Below are positions 1-12,165 of a DNA stretch of 64,000 bases, one piece after another (within the stretch, counting starts at the first letter, position 1; each line of letters begins with the position of its first letter). Origin of the DNA: Scytalidium lignicola. Lineage: Eukaryota; Ascomycota; Leotiomycetes. Location of the stretch: positions 1 through 64,000 of the forward strand of contig NCSJ02000191.1 in assembly GCA_002812745.2 (NCBI GenBank). The letters are read 5' to 3'. The position numbers and the translations under genes were made by a program. The notes beneath the pieces are model-generated. The model was not told the origin of the DNA. It was given only the letters and a program-made list of their open reading frames with translations, and made no database searches.

Positions 1-1
1 T

Positions 2-484
2 GCCGCTGGACTCATTCTCTGGGGGGTGGGAGCCGCGAGGGGGGTGCATTGGTTTGGCTTGATTATGGGCTTGGGGATGTTGGCCTTTAGCGTTATTTGC
101 GGGGGATCTCTGACGCTTTCTTATAATGTGGATTGTTTTAAGGTAATATCTTTGGCCTTTTCTCCAAGGTTCCGACTTCTAACCCTCAAATTTCTAACCC
201 ATTTATTATAAATAAAACGCAACTGACCATATCAGGAAATTGCCGGCGAGAGCATGATCTCCGTCATTATCATTCGCAACACTCTCGGCTTCGCCGTCTC
301 CTACGCCATTAACCCCTGGATCGACGGCATGGGCCTACAAAACTGCTTCATCACCGTCGCTATAGTCGCGCTTGCATGTACATTCACCTTCGTCCCGATG
401 ATTTTCTTCGGGAAGAGGTTGCGCCGCTTTTCGGCAAGGAAGTATTGGGAGTATGTAGAGACGAGTGCGGCTCCCTTGCATTGA
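2..484 (+). CDS. MFS transporter, C-terminal part (5' end outside window)
   Basis: This is the 3' end of a major facilitator superfamily membrane transporter. The exon at 2-142 reads through the left edge and encodes two hydrophobic segments. A 93-nt intron (143-235, GTAATA donor, AACTGAC branch region, CAG acceptor) joins it in phase 0 to 236-484, stop TGA 482-484. Across the splice the protein reads CFKEIAGESMISVIIIRNT, matching the conserved late loop of fungal drug/polyamine-type (DHA1) transporters; FAVSYAINPWIDGMGLQN then begins the last transmembrane pair. The tail FFGKRLRRFSARKYWEYVE is a typical basic cytosolic end. Substrate cannot be told from this part. Family assignment is firm; the subclass is inferred. 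Confidence 0.88.
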
Positions 485-798
485 TGGGATCAAAAGGATA
501 TAAGGAGTAAGAGCAGCATAAACTTACTATCGAGGTCGTGCGACGTGAGAGTTGTAGAACGTGCGATGATGATGGATGATGGGCAGCGTTGGGTTGTGGG
601 AAGTTGAAGTGATGTGCACTACACATAATTTCAATTGTAATCACTTTCGGAGTGGTCTTTCAAACAAACATACTTGTAATTTGAAAGTAGTTTCGTGGTA
701 TGTCTACACAACTAAAAGACTCTGAGCTCACGTCACATCAATCCTATGTCTCTGAGACTATTTTATCTGCTTGGGAATAAGAGAAAAGTCTAAGTTAA
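485..798. other. Intergenic spacer between convergent genes
   Basis: No coding signal is seen. The transporter (+) and the secreted-protein gene (-) converge here, so it should hold both 3' UTRs and polyadenylation sites. No repeat is recognised. Confidence 0.5.
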
Positions 799-2617
799 CT
801 ACGACGGAGGGCTTCCGCAGGGGAAACCTGTCCAGGGGTTGATGTTATTGCCCCCAGCAGCCTTCAATAAAGGGATGGCAAGTCAGCATTCCGGCATTGG
901 TAAAAGACCTCCACTATCTCATTATTATGACCGACTCACCTGAGCTTGCATATAGAATATATTGTTGTAGAAAGTATTAACATCACAGACAGGGATGTTA
1001 AAGAAAGCTGGAGTTTCGATGCCCAGAGGCCAGGGGATCTGGGCCTTGTTGCCGCTGCCATCTTGGAAAAAGTTGATATCATCCGGCGTGAAGACTCCTG
1101 AGGCCGGCGAGCCAGATGCTGTCCAGCCGTTGTAGATGCTGAAAGATTGTAGTTTAGCAAGTTGAGCAAAATAAAAGGCCTCAAGTTACGACTTACCTCG
1201 AAACAACCTCATCAAACTTGACACCGCCCCAGGCATTTGGGTCTCCAGTGAGCTGATCAGACGCAACATCCGGCTGCCAACCAACTTGGTAATCATTCAT
1301 ATCCATACCTATAAATAAATATCAAAATCGAATGCCTTAGAAAAGTGGTTGGAAGGAGGGGGTGAAAGCGTGATCAGGAAATAAATGCCTTACAGCTCCT
1401 AGACAAGGCTTAGATCTGCTGAGAATAGGATTTTGCTTACTTAAGAGATAGCTGACAACACCAGGAACGGCACATGAGCGAGCTGTTCCAAACTGCGAGT
1501 ATGGTTCATTAGAGGTATCCGAACAGTCCTTTTGCTGGTATCTGAAGTAATGTCTAGTTTAGCATGCGTTTTCAGGTCTCAAGGAAAAGGATATTAGTAA
1601 AAGGGCTATAAACTCACGCAAGAGCGGGATGTAGGTTAGGGGTTATAGTAAAGGTTGCATTAATAAGAGCACCATAAAGAATCTTCTTAAAGTTGCCTTT
1701 GTAGTCATATTCATCCTGTCCTAGGGGTGCATTCAGCCATGTACCATTGGCAAACAAGTCTTGAGTAGATTCAGGCTGTGCAACATTGAAGCTGCCTGAC
1801 TCAGCAGAAAATCCCGTGAGGATTGTCGACAACGTGCTTTGCATCGAGTTGGTAGCTGTGACAATCATATCATCGAGAGCCGCAGCATTAATGAGCTGTT
1901 GCTGATCCGTTGGCAGCGCTTCTTTTGCAATGCTAAAGGCATTGCTGGAGAGAGAGCTGATAACACTCGCGCCTTTGTCAACTTGCTTCGCAGCGTCCCC
2001 GGCAAGTCCTGCGATAGCGCCAAGGGCTGCACCAGCGGAAACGAAAGAAAGAGCAACGGCGAGCACTGAGGAGATGATAGTAAGGATCAGACCGACATTG
2101 TCATCATGGTTTGTAGCCACAGGAGTAGCAAATTCGTTAGCAAAGTCCTGAATTTCCCCTTGAATGTCTACTTGAGCATTGGTAATAGCTTGAAATAGAT
2201 TATCAAAGTAGTTGTGGAAGTTGGCGAATGAGTTAAGAATCATCCATCCAGCCGGGCTAGTAACGCTGTGGCAATCACCAACTCCAGCATCACAGGGTGA
2301 TTGAACGAGGGTGCAGTCGTAGTTCTCAGGCCCGTTGAAGAAATGAGAGATGGATTCGTCGAATGGTAGTACAGGACCAGCAGGGCGCCCAAGATGCGGG
2401 CCTTCTGGCTATTCCAGTCCTTCACCGCGTCGCTAAACGCTTCGTCCGCCAGGGCCGTCGCCCACCGAGTTGCAGGGTCGACATTCGGATCGCCAACATC
2501 TGAGCAGGAGATGTTGGTATCTGGGCCAAAGTCCGACCCGACAAACGGAGCTGCTTGCACGAGCGCCAGCATGGACAGTAGCGTCAGAAGCCGGACAGCC
2601 GCGCTTGTTTGTAACAT
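799..2617 (-). CDS. Predicted secreted protein of unknown function, multi-exon
   Basis: The start ATG at 2617-2615 gives MLQTSAAVRLLTLLSMLALVQA followed by APF, a clear signal peptide. Exons read on the minus strand are 2617 to 1618, 1541-1441, 1308-1197, 1138-940 and 861-799. Donors GTGAGT, GTAAGC, GTAAGT and GTGAGT and acceptors TTCAG, TATAG, TTCAG and GAAG keep one frame, ending NPWTGFPCGSPPS and TAG at 801-799. The middle has a hydrophobic, Ala/Gly-rich stretch (VGLILTIISSVLAVALSF), and Cys and aromatic residues recur in the C-terminal half (PYSQFGTARSCAVPG, WGGVKFDEVVS). In the first exon the frame changes near 2290-2380. A 53-nt intron with a weak GTCCTG donor would restore it and join GALL to NYDCTLVQSPCD; a one-base frameshift is the alternative. 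I do not recognise the family. Confidence 0.7.
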
Positions 2618-2719
2618 AGTGAAATAGAAGGCAGAAGAAGAAGCTGAAGAAGAACGGATATATGAGACTCTGAGGATTGATGAGTGGAGAGAAAGAAGGG
2701 AACACATTCATTGTTTTCC

Positions 2720-2740
2720 CGTCCTCTTTATATACATCTT
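2720..2740 (-). promoter_or_regulatory. Putative TATA box of the secreted-protein gene
   Basis: On the minus strand the sequence reads GATGTATATAAAGAGG, a TATAAA-type element roughly 110 bp upstream of the ATG at 2617. Spacing fits a fungal core promoter. Only position and consensus support it. Confidence 0.4.
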
Positions 2741-3505
2741 CGAGGAGATTGATGAAAACCGCCTGGAAGGATCGCCAAATGACAGAAATAGAAGCTGCAG
2801 GGGATCGCGAGGTCCAACTGCCTGACTACAACCGCCATTCTGTATTCTGATAGACGATCGCTGCTCCATGGTTCAACCATGAGTAGATGTCAGCTTACCC
2901 AGACACATATATGGCTGTGCTAACATCGGGTGAAGTTACTCGATGTGCCTGTTTCGACAAGTATATGTAAGTGGCTTAGTGAGGAAGATCAGCTCCTTTT
3001 CCTTACTTGCACATTATTACAACGTTCGTTTGGGTTAAAGACAAAAATTGTTCATAGAGAGAACTATATTGCACCAGCCAGAGTAGCATTAATATGTTTC
3101 CCTGCTATTATTGATATTGACTCCCGGTTTCTAGTAGATGAGGGCTTTGCTAGCCACTAGTGGATAGAAGGAAGTTGGACTGATGTTTATTGGCTGTACT
3201 TGTTGGCTAAACCCCATGTGTTCGACAAAACATCCCACGTGCTAATTCATCCTAATTAACCTAGCATGTATAGTGAAACCATCTGACAGCGTTAGGTTCT
3301 ATAGCCACACTTAAAATAGATCATTAAGATTCACTAGAGTTAAAGAAGATTAATTATTATCCTTTGGTGGCTAGTAAGTTTTACGAGCATAAGGTCTTGA
3401 TGCAGAGAATGAACCCGGCTCTAAGATTTTAAAGCAATGCATAGGTAAGGACCTATCTCTAGTATACCTTGGGGCTCATAAATTTACCAAAGGAAGCCAT
3501 CAACC
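2741..3505. other. Intergenic, no gene seen
   Basis: Upstream region of the secreted-protein gene grading into AT-rich sequence. Short open frames here lack homology, introns or coding bias. Nothing else is recognised. Confidence 0.4.
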
Positions 3506-3514
3506 CATCCCACA

Positions 3515-3790
3515 GTGTCCTTTTTTTTAAAATCATACTCTTTATTGGCCAATCCTATTTAGGCGCCTGCGGAAAACGCTTGAAGTTACTCCGTACAATA
3601 CAAGGCTCTCTACACCAATATTCCACAATCCTGCCAGTAGCAAAAGAACCAACAATTGATAATAGGAAAGAAGAAAGAAGAAACAAATCCAAAAGGAAAT
3701 AATAAGTTGAAAATAACTCAAACTTAATATCCCATAACTCCGCGGTGTAGTTAACCTTCTCCCTATTTAATATCTTTATATATTGACTTT
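3515..3790 (-). repeat. Dispersed repeat copy 1, probable LINE 3' end
   Basis: The segment starts with a T8 run and AAAATCATACTCTTTATT. It continues through AATATTCCACAATCCTGC and AAATAACTCAAACTTA, and matches the segments at 4,228-4,490 and 23,971-24,360 in the same order and orientation. On the minus strand each ends in a poly(A) run, as the 3' end of a non-LTR retrotransposon would. Copy 2 adjoins a LINE-like C-terminal coding remnant, which supports this reading. No coding part is attached to copy 1, so it would be a 5'-truncated insertion. Confidence 0.6.
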
Positions 3791-4227
3791 TCACGGCTGT
3801 TGTTATTGGTGCTTTCGTTTGTAGTCTTTCATCGAATTTTTGTGTTTAATCCATAGCAATAAATTGTTTGTACAGGTCTACCGGAAGTGTCGGAATTAGT
3901 TGAGCAAGCCTGTAGCCAGCATAAAGCTGACAGCTCTTGTTGCCTAAATAATGAGTGACAATACAGTACTGTTCTGACGTTGTTCTATGTGTTTTTTTAG
4001 GCAAGTTTCACGTTGTCTTCGAAATAGTCGGCATTCTTCTACCACGTGTGGCACCGGCTAGTTAAGTTCATCCGTGGTATCCGTAAAATCGTCGGATTTC
4101 CCCAAATCCTTCTATGGCCGTTACCGCCGCTAGCTTTGTGTACGTACGTAAGTTATTATTAGCACTTACATGAAGTACGTCTCCCTGAGTGTAACAATAG
4201 CAAAACNAAAAGAAAGAAATCCAATTT

Positions 4228-4490
4228 TTTTTTTATTACAATCATACTCTATATTCGGCTATTCTTAATTGGGCGCTTGTAGAGACTCCTTGAGCTACAG
4301 TACACGGTTTTCTACATTAATATTCCATGATCCTGCTAGTAGCAAAAGAATCAACAGTTAAAAAGAAAAGAGAAGAAGAAACAAATTTAAAAGCTCAAAA
4401 CTTGAAATAACTCAAACTTATACACTTATAACTTTGTAATGTAGTTGACTGTCTCCTTGTATTATACTACATGCTTTGTGCAATTCTGCT
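4228..4490 (-). repeat. Dispersed repeat copy 2, LINE 3' UTR next to a coding remnant
   Basis: It begins with a T-run and ATTACAATCATACTCTATATTC and shares TATTCCATGATCCTGCTAGT, AAATAACTCAAACTTATACA and TCTCCTTGTATTATACTA with the copies at 3,515 and 23,971. The last 18-mer occurs once here and six times in the third copy. Being next to the decayed LINE C-terminus at about 4,590-4,830 (-) identifies it as that element's 3' untranslated region. Confidence 0.6.
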
Positions 4491-4589
4491 CTTCTTAGGG
4501 TGTATCTTTTATTTTGGTGTTTGTTTTTACAAAAGGTAAGTGTGCNTTTTTATATTATATTGTTGTAAACTCTTTGTACAACTCTAGTT

Positions 4590-5300
4590 TGTAATGTTTA
4601 ATCTAGTTTAAGAGGCTAATTGTTAACATGAAATTCATAGCCTTTGAGGTATATATAAGATGTTTTAACAATATCTTGATGTCAGGATTAAGGCTACTTA
4701 AGTAGTAGTTTTACTGTTCTTCAAATAAGTAGTATATTTCTAGTATATGCTAAACTATTTGATTATCTTTCTTATAATTACAAAGTGACAATTTAACTTT
4801 GTTGATTTTGTGTAAGTATACTTTTAAGCTTATCTTCCTTGTCCTTATTTGGATTAAGACTAAGCTTATAACCTTCTACATCTTTATGTATAAGCTTTTA
4901 ATATTCTTCTATAACTTGTTTCTTTATTAATACTTATATTATACAACTGTTTTTGTTATAAGTTATTCTTTCCTCTAGTCTAAAAAGTATTCCTTTTTGA
5001 TAATTCTCTTGATTGCAAATTGTAATCTGTATATTAAACATGTTAATACAAGCTTTAGTATAGCTTTTAGTATAACTTGTACAAAAGTAACTTGTACTAG
5101 TATTACTTCTGCAACTTATGTAACTTGTATTGTAGTTATAGTTTATAATGTTGTTTATACTAATCTTGTTGTTGTAACTTGTAGCCTGGTTATTATAAGT
5201 ATAATAAGTTTAACTCTTACAAGTCTGGTTATAAGCTTTATTACTATTCTAACTTTTGATAATGTAACTAGTTTAATTATATAGATTTCTACTAACTTTC
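4590..5300 (-). pseudogene. RIP-degraded LINE (Tad1-like) ORF2 C-terminus
   Basis: The minus strand near 4,720-4,830 reads LSLCNYKKDNQIV, a stop, then HILEIYYLFEE. This corresponds to the Cys/His segment (C-C-H-C type, HIL..C..F) at the end of fungal LINE ORF2 proteins. About 30 codons later AMNFMLTISLLNQI resembles the usual C-terminal helix. The stop is TAG where CAG (Gln) is expected, and C/G-bearing codons have become Tyr or Ile, as expected from C-to-T RIP damage. Further upstream (increasing coordinates) the frame is riddled with stops. The element is dead. The Tad1-like label is inferred from short motifs only. Confidence 0.5.
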
Positions 5301-6969
5301 TTATAACTTCTTTAGTTAAAGTATTTACCTTTTCTGCTTTAGAGCTTTTAGCTTATACTAGTATCCAGTATAAAAATACCTTGATATTACTTTAGTATAA
5401 TTGATTGATTTTCCTAGTAATTTCTCTTAAGATATATTACTTTAATTGTAATTATAACCTTTAAACTGATAAAATTACAATTTAATTAGTTGTAAATATA
5501 TTGACTTGTTTAATAATAAATCTTGCTCTTAAAGTTAACTTTAAAGTTTTAAAGATGTTTATGAATAAGGTTGTATAAACATTATTATAGCTTTTTAGTT
5601 TAAAGTATACTTTTATTATTTACTCTCTTTCTTCATATTAAGTTATTGCTTTTATTTAATTTCCTTTATTACTTTTATCAATGTATATTTATATTTGATT
5701 TGAATTCTTGTTCTTATGTAGTTTATTATGTATTTTTGTTATTATCTTGTTATTCTTTATAATTTATATAATTAATAGTTGTTATTATAAAGGGATTATA
5801 TAATATGTATATAACTTTAATAAGCTTATTTTTGCCTTAAGCTTGTCTTTTAACTTTACTTTTAACTTTTAAAGTATAAATTACTTTTTAGACAATAAGT
5901 GTATATTAGTTTAACGGATAATCTTCTTAGTTATTAATATTTTGTATATTAAGCTAATTACGATTTTAGTTGTAAATATAATTGATTATTTTATTAGAAC
6001 TTGATTTATACTTATAATATAAGTCNTTTTTTTCTAGTACAATTAGTATTATAATGTAAAAAGCTTTAGTAATTATATATAATATACTTTTCTAAAGTAT
6101 ATTTAATGTTTTTAATATGTTCTTATACTTTGTTTTCTCTTTTAAGTAATCTTTAAGGATATACTAAACTGAGTATATATAAGTTATAATTGACAAGATT
6201 ATAGTATTGTATAACTTTAAAATCTTTATTCTTGTTACTTTTTATGTTAAGCTTATAATTACTTGTAAAATAATTATTATTTTAGTTGTTTGTTCNTTTT
6301 ATGTATTTTATATATACTTCTTATTCTAAGTTAAAATCTAAGATTACTCTTAAATATCTTATAACCTTTTTAGGTTAGATTACTTTAAGAAGTTGATTAT
6401 TTCCTCTTGAAGCTAGAATAGTTAATAACTTGTTAAGATCCTTTTTGTTAAAATCCTTATACTTTTAATTATACTTGTAAATAAAGTATATTAATTCAAA
6501 TTTATTTACTATAAACATAAAAGTATATTTTCTAATTTATTCTTTATACTCTTAAACTACTTTTGTTAGTATAATAATTGTGTTTGTAATATTCTTACTC
6601 TTGACTAGTATTTTTATATTATTAATATACTTTCCTTTTATAGTTATTATAAATCTTAGCCTTTTTATCTTTATTAAGTTTATATTATAAAATAAGTATA
6701 AAATAAGTAATAAAAATAATCTTTAAAGGATGTTTATATCTACTGTAAATTCTAGTTTTATGTTTTTTACAAATTTAATTTTTAACNTTTTAGTTTTATA
6801 AGTAATTAGTAATCTAATTTATAAGCTGAAGTAATAAGCTTCTCCTTCTTATATTGTAAAGTAATTTCTTATAGAATATATTGTTAAAGGCTTTTAATAT
6901 GTTTAAAAGTAATAAGTTAGTCATTTTCTTCTTTCTTCATATTAAATGAATCNTTTTTTGTGAATATAT

Positions 6970-8130
6970 AGATTATGGATTTTAATTACAATTATCTAGT
7001 AAGCATATTATACAAGTATATAATATTATTCAATGTAGTCAATTAAGTTATAAGCTTTTATTAAAACTACTTTCAAGGTTATTCTTATAATTATAATACT
7101 TTATTAGAACNTTTTTATTAACGAAGCTCTTTCTAGTATTAGTTATAATTTAGTCTAGAGGTTTTAAGTAAATATCAATCTAATAAGCTTATAAAGTATT
7201 TTAAGTATACTTTGTACTAATATTCTAGAGTTATCTACTAGCTTGGTAACATGTTCCTTTATTAATGATATAAAGTATAAGTTTGCCATTAATATAAAAG
7301 ACATTAACAATAATAGAGTAATTAAAGTTAACATTATTTTGTAAGTTAAATTTAAATCTTTTTAATGACTTCTTATAACATTAACAATAAGTACAAAACT
7401 TAATAAGGTATTCTAATATGTCCTTGTTAATATTATAACTTATATAATCTAATATACATTATAATCTAACTATTAACAAGTAGTTAAAACATTAAAATAA
7501 ACATTGTAATTCTATGTTAGTCAAGAAATAAAGGTTTTCCTTTAATAAATCAAAAACAAGAGTATATAAAAATATATCTTAAAGTAAAAAGTTATAACTA
7601 AATCATTGTATAACTGAAATGCTTCCTTATAAGGTAATAAGTAAGTTTATAAGGTTGTTGAAATATATACTCAATTAGTCTATATCTATTAAGTATAATA
7701 AAAAGGGAGTAGTCAATTCAACTATATAAAATTCAATTTACTTAATTAATATATTCACTAATATAAAACCTATTAAAGTTATACTCTTAATTCTGAATTA
7801 TACTGTTATTATACATTTAGTTATGATATTCAGTATTATAGTTTGGTCTACTTATTATAAAGCTTTGAATTAACTATAACTAACTGTGAAATACTTTACA
7901 ATTCTTGTATTAATCAAGATTCTATGAAATTGTCTTAAATTATACCTTGTTAAACTTTTTACACTGTATACTTCTGTTGTAATTGTTATAAAGGTTTTTA
8001 AGTTAAGTTCTTAAGGGTAATTCTCAGTTGTTAACANTTTAATAGTTAGTTAGTATAANAAAGTNTTATTAACTAGTTTTGTAATAATTAGTATAGNTAA
8101 TTCTACTANGAAACTTTTACATAAGNTAAA
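6970..8130 (+). repeat. Long direct repeat, copy A
   Basis: About 1.16 kb that aligns base for base with 37,490-38,640 in the same orientation. Landmarks are CAATTATCTAGTAAGCATAT, TATACAAGTATATAATATTA, AAGGTTATTCTTATAATTAT, CTAATATTCTAGAGTTATCT and ATTATACTGTTATTATACAT. Differences between copies are nearly all C/T or G/A transitions. The origin is a transposon internal region that I could not type. Copy A runs on into the N-dense stretch; copy B ends at about 38,636. Confidence 0.8.
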
Positions 8131-8735
8131 GAANATAATTATANTAAAGAATNTNNTTTNAAGTTNNTNANGTTNTTCAAGGTTTGTTTTTANGTTNTTN
8201 TNAANGAATAAAGTCTTAAAANTAAGGTTTANTTNNTCTTNNGAGTNATTTCCTTTANAATTANNAATGTATTGTTTAAACTGTTTATTGAAATGTTGTT
8301 CAAAGTTATNNANANTAAAGTTAAATTTACTTATATTTCTNNNTTTAAAATNTNCTTTCTTTGTATCTTNCTCNTTTCTTATAAGTGTTTTTATNATNAN
8401 TATNCNTTCCTTTTAGTATATNAAGTATCTTCNTTANATTTAAGANTNTAAAGTANTATACTTAAGGCTTTNTGAATTNAANTNTTANTTTACTNTNTGA
8501 TTAGTATANTAATANCANTTTGTAAAGTAAGTTTTATTATNATNTTCTTANTCTTTTTCCTTTTTGATATAATATAATAAANAAGTAAAGTTTNTTNATA
8601 AGTTGCTTTAAGTCTNCTAATAAGTTTAAAATNNTATATTTANATGTTGNAGATCNTTAACAAGTNATAATNAACTTNTCNTAAAGAATATTAANTNTCT
8701 TATAAGCTAGTTAAANGTTGTATTAGAACTNTTNA
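8036..8735. repeat. N-dense stretch, probably collapsed RIP-polymorphic repeat copies
   Basis: More than 60 isolated Ns occur within 700 bp. Where copy B at 38,550-38,620 allows comparison, each N lines up with a C or G there: AACANTTT against AACACTTT, ATAANAAAG against ATAAGAAAG, AGTNTTATT against AGTGTTATT, ATAGNTAAT against ATAGCTAAT. The Ns therefore mark C/T or G/A ambiguities at RIP-sensitive positions, as when reads from several copies are merged into one consensus. Confidence 0.65.
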
Positions 8736-11700
8736 AGCTTGTTAATAAGTAATTGTATATTCTTAAGCGTTGTTTTCTTAAGGTTTATGATTATAATCAA
8801 GGTTAATGTTATGCTTTCTTATTTAGTATAGATTTAACAATAGTATATAAGTCCTTTGTAAAAGTTGTATAAGTAAGTGTATACTTTTTTGAATATACAT
8901 TTAACAAGGTTGTTAGTAATAAAATAGCCTTTTACTAGTCTTGTTAACATGATAAAGAATGTTTTGATATAGAATTCCTCTAACAATTCTACTTGTTCAT
9001 AATAACTCTTGAAAATTATCAATTTGTATTTAAAGTTATTAGTTATTCTGTTGTACTTTTAGTTTTTTTATGTACATCTTGATAATATTAAAGACTTGTT
9101 TTATATATATAAGTTGAGTTGAAGGTGATGGTAATAGGTTAAGCTTGTGATAAGAGTTATAATCTTATTATAACTTGTAAAACTGTTGGTAATCATTCTA
9201 AAAGGTTATAAAGATCAGAAAAGTACTTAATTCCTAGCTTGTATATATTGAACTAAGAACTTTAAAGTTGATTTAAGTATTTATAAAGTAAGTAACTGTA
9301 AAAAGTATAATAATTACAGAGGTAATAAGTCCTTTTTAAAGGTCTTGAGAAGTATGTTAAAGGTCTTCTTTTATAAATATTATTCTTCCTCTTATATAAT
9401 GTTTACTAGAGTTTAAGTGATTGTAATGCTTTTAATATTGTGCATTATATGTATACTATTATAGTAAAGGCAATTTTATAAGCTTTATATCTCTTTTTAA
9501 GTAATAACCTTGAAAGTATTAATTATAAAGTTCTTGAAGTCCTCTTAGAATAAGTTCTATAAGTTTGTATTATTAGTTCTATTAAGGTAATACTTGTAGA
9601 CTTTAGTAGTTAAGTATTCTTGTATGTTCTTTATGGTAATATCTTTAAAGTCTATTCCTTACTCTTATTTCTTGATTAATGTTGTCTAATTTACTTTTAT
9701 AATGCTCTTTATTATCCTTATAATAATTTCTAACTTGTTTTCCTTTATATTTCCTCTTGTGTCTTTTATTTTTGTTATGTTTCTTATTATTCCTAAGCTT
9801 TATATTATTGTTTACTAGTACTAGTATAAGGTGCTTAAGTAGTTGAAAAGCAAAACTAGTTATACTTGAGTATAAAGAGTATTTATTTGTAAGTAATAAA
9901 CTTTATAATCTTAAGGGTTTAGACAAATATCTTCAAGGGTATAATAACTTCTTGGTCTTCTTGATCATCATAGTTCTATAAGCTCTTAAATTCTCTTGTA
10001 TACTTATAAAGGCTTGTAGTTCCATGATAAAAGTGAAGGTAAAGTGAAAGATTATGGTTTTAACATGTTGTTTCTAGTCTATAAGAAGAGTAATAAAAAA
10101 NTGTAAATGGTTTTTGAATAGAAATTGATGAAAATGAGTTGTAAAAGAGTAGTTTTTCAAATAGAATTAATTAATTAGCTGATTATATAACTTTGTAAGT
10201 AGACTACTTAACATTTAATTGAATATGTTGTTTTTAGTAAAAATAAGTTTAATAACAACAGTTATAAAAGTAAATTGTTTAATGTTTAATTGATTGAGTT
10301 GTAAGTTGGTAAATAACTATTTCCTCTTTTGACTAAGTGGATTTTAACTCTGTAAATAGATTGTTAAATGTTCAACTGAATAGAAGTTATCATCTCTTGA
10401 GATTTAACTTCAAAAGTGGATTGTTTAATGTTTAACTGATTGAACAATAATCTCTTAATTTGTATGTATAAACTGATTAGTGTTAGTTCACTTATAATAT
10501 AAAGTATAATATGCAATTATATATAATATACTCGTTATGCTATTTTATAATTATTATATGATTAAGGATAAAAGGGTAAAGTTGTAAGAGCTTTACTTGT
10601 TCTTATTACTTAATCAGCACTAGTTTACAAGGGTATGTGAATATTATATATATATAACCACTATTCTACTAACAATAATATAAGTTGTTGTAAATAAAAA
10701 AANTAAATTATATTACTTTTTTAACTATTAGTTTATTAATCTTTAATATAGTTTAAAAACATAAACATAAAAGTTAAGTTATATTTTCGTATATAAGATT
10801 GAAATTCCTTTACTTATAAATTGTTGTTTATAAACAAGTTTTTTAAAAGTTCAAATAACTTATAAAATAATATTAAATTCAATTTTCTATTCTTATAATA
10901 ACTTATTAATATCTTCTTTAACTAGTATATTACTTTACAGTTTGTACATTTATCATTCATTTGTTTTATATAATAAAACTTAACAAACTTAAACATAGAA
11001 ATAAAGCTTTTTAGTACATTTTNACAATTATACTACTTTCTAAGGAAATTCTTGTAAATCTATAAAAGTTATACTCGAAGATAAAAACAGTAAAGAAGGT
11101 AAAAAAAGGTAAAAAAAAATTTTGAAATAGTATAACTAAAGGAGTTTCATAATTCTAAAATAGTTTTACAATAAGCAATTGTATAAGTTGATCAGGAATT
11201 ACAAATAGATTTTATCGTTTTCTTTTATTTAGTTATGATAAAGCATTATAAGCTTGTTAAGTTTATTGTAAAACAATTATATTAAGTTTTTCTAGTATAA
11301 CTCGATTTTGATTTTAACAGTAACATTCTTATAATTTGTTAGTATTAAAGTATAAATAAGGTAAAAAGAAATAGTAATATAAGTAGTAACATACTTTATA
11401 ATTTGCACAAATGTTATATAAACTACTGTATAACTAGTGAAAAAAGTATTAAAAGAGATAGTCTCTTCTATAAACTGTATAATAACCTGTAAATAAAGTT
11501 AAAAAAANCTTATTCTCTTACTCTTCTAGGTATTATTAACAACAAAGTAATACAATTTCAAAATTGAAAAGAAAGAGAAAGGGAAAGAATAAGAAGAAGA
11601 GAGAATCTACAGTTAATAAGCTTATAGACCATAACAGAAAGAACATGTAAAAGCACATTGAAAAGAATATATAAAGGAGAATTAATATTATATTACAATT

Positions 11701-11850
11701 CTTGAAAAGTATAACATTTCTGAGTAGTTAAACGTATAATAATTGATATACTAAAGAAAGGGAAAAGTAAATAATTATACAATACTCTATGTATACTATG
11801 TTATTGATAATCCCTGAGAATACCAAAGCTGTAAGCCAAAAAGTTAATTA

Positions 11851-12165
11851 GATGGCTATGTTCCGAAAATAGCATAGCTTACAAACCTGAATGGCTAATA
11901 GAACAACCGAAAAGAGCTCTCAGGAATTAATCATACACGCGGAAAATGTGTTAAATTACATAAGGGGGTCTACAATGTTTTCGATTTTATATAGATATTA
12001 CACGTTGTAAAAAGGCATGCACGAGGCTCGAATTCGCGAAAAACAAGCCACTTTAGGATATGACAGTATCCACATCTGATGATTGAGTTTTCATTCGCAA
12101 AATAGCAACACAGGGAACAAACGGTCGTCGGCATACAATTTGTGACCGAATGAATGAGACCAGGT
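11851..12165. other. 3' flank of the P450 gene
   Basis: Normal-composition sequence downstream of the P450 stop codon, including its presumptive 3' UTR. No separate gene is supported. Confidence 0.4.

Larger units (their letters stand above)
4490..11850. repeat. AT-rich RIP-affected repeat block
   Basis: About 7.4 kb of extreme A+T sequence without usable open frames. It contains the LINE remnant, the 6,970-8,130 repeat shared with 37,490-38,640, and the N-dense stretch at 8,036-8,735. CpA/TpG-poor, TpA-rich sequence and pseudo-coding stretches with transition-type stops indicate RIP-mutated transposons. Single Ns mostly precede A or T runs. The block ends at about 11,850, where base composition returns to normal upstream of the P450 3' end. 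Confidence 0.75.

Noticed and set aside
4997..5284. 95-codon open frame in the AT-rich block (+)
   Set aside because: Low-complexity Ile/Thr/Val chain antisense to a RIP-degraded LINE; open only because of base composition.
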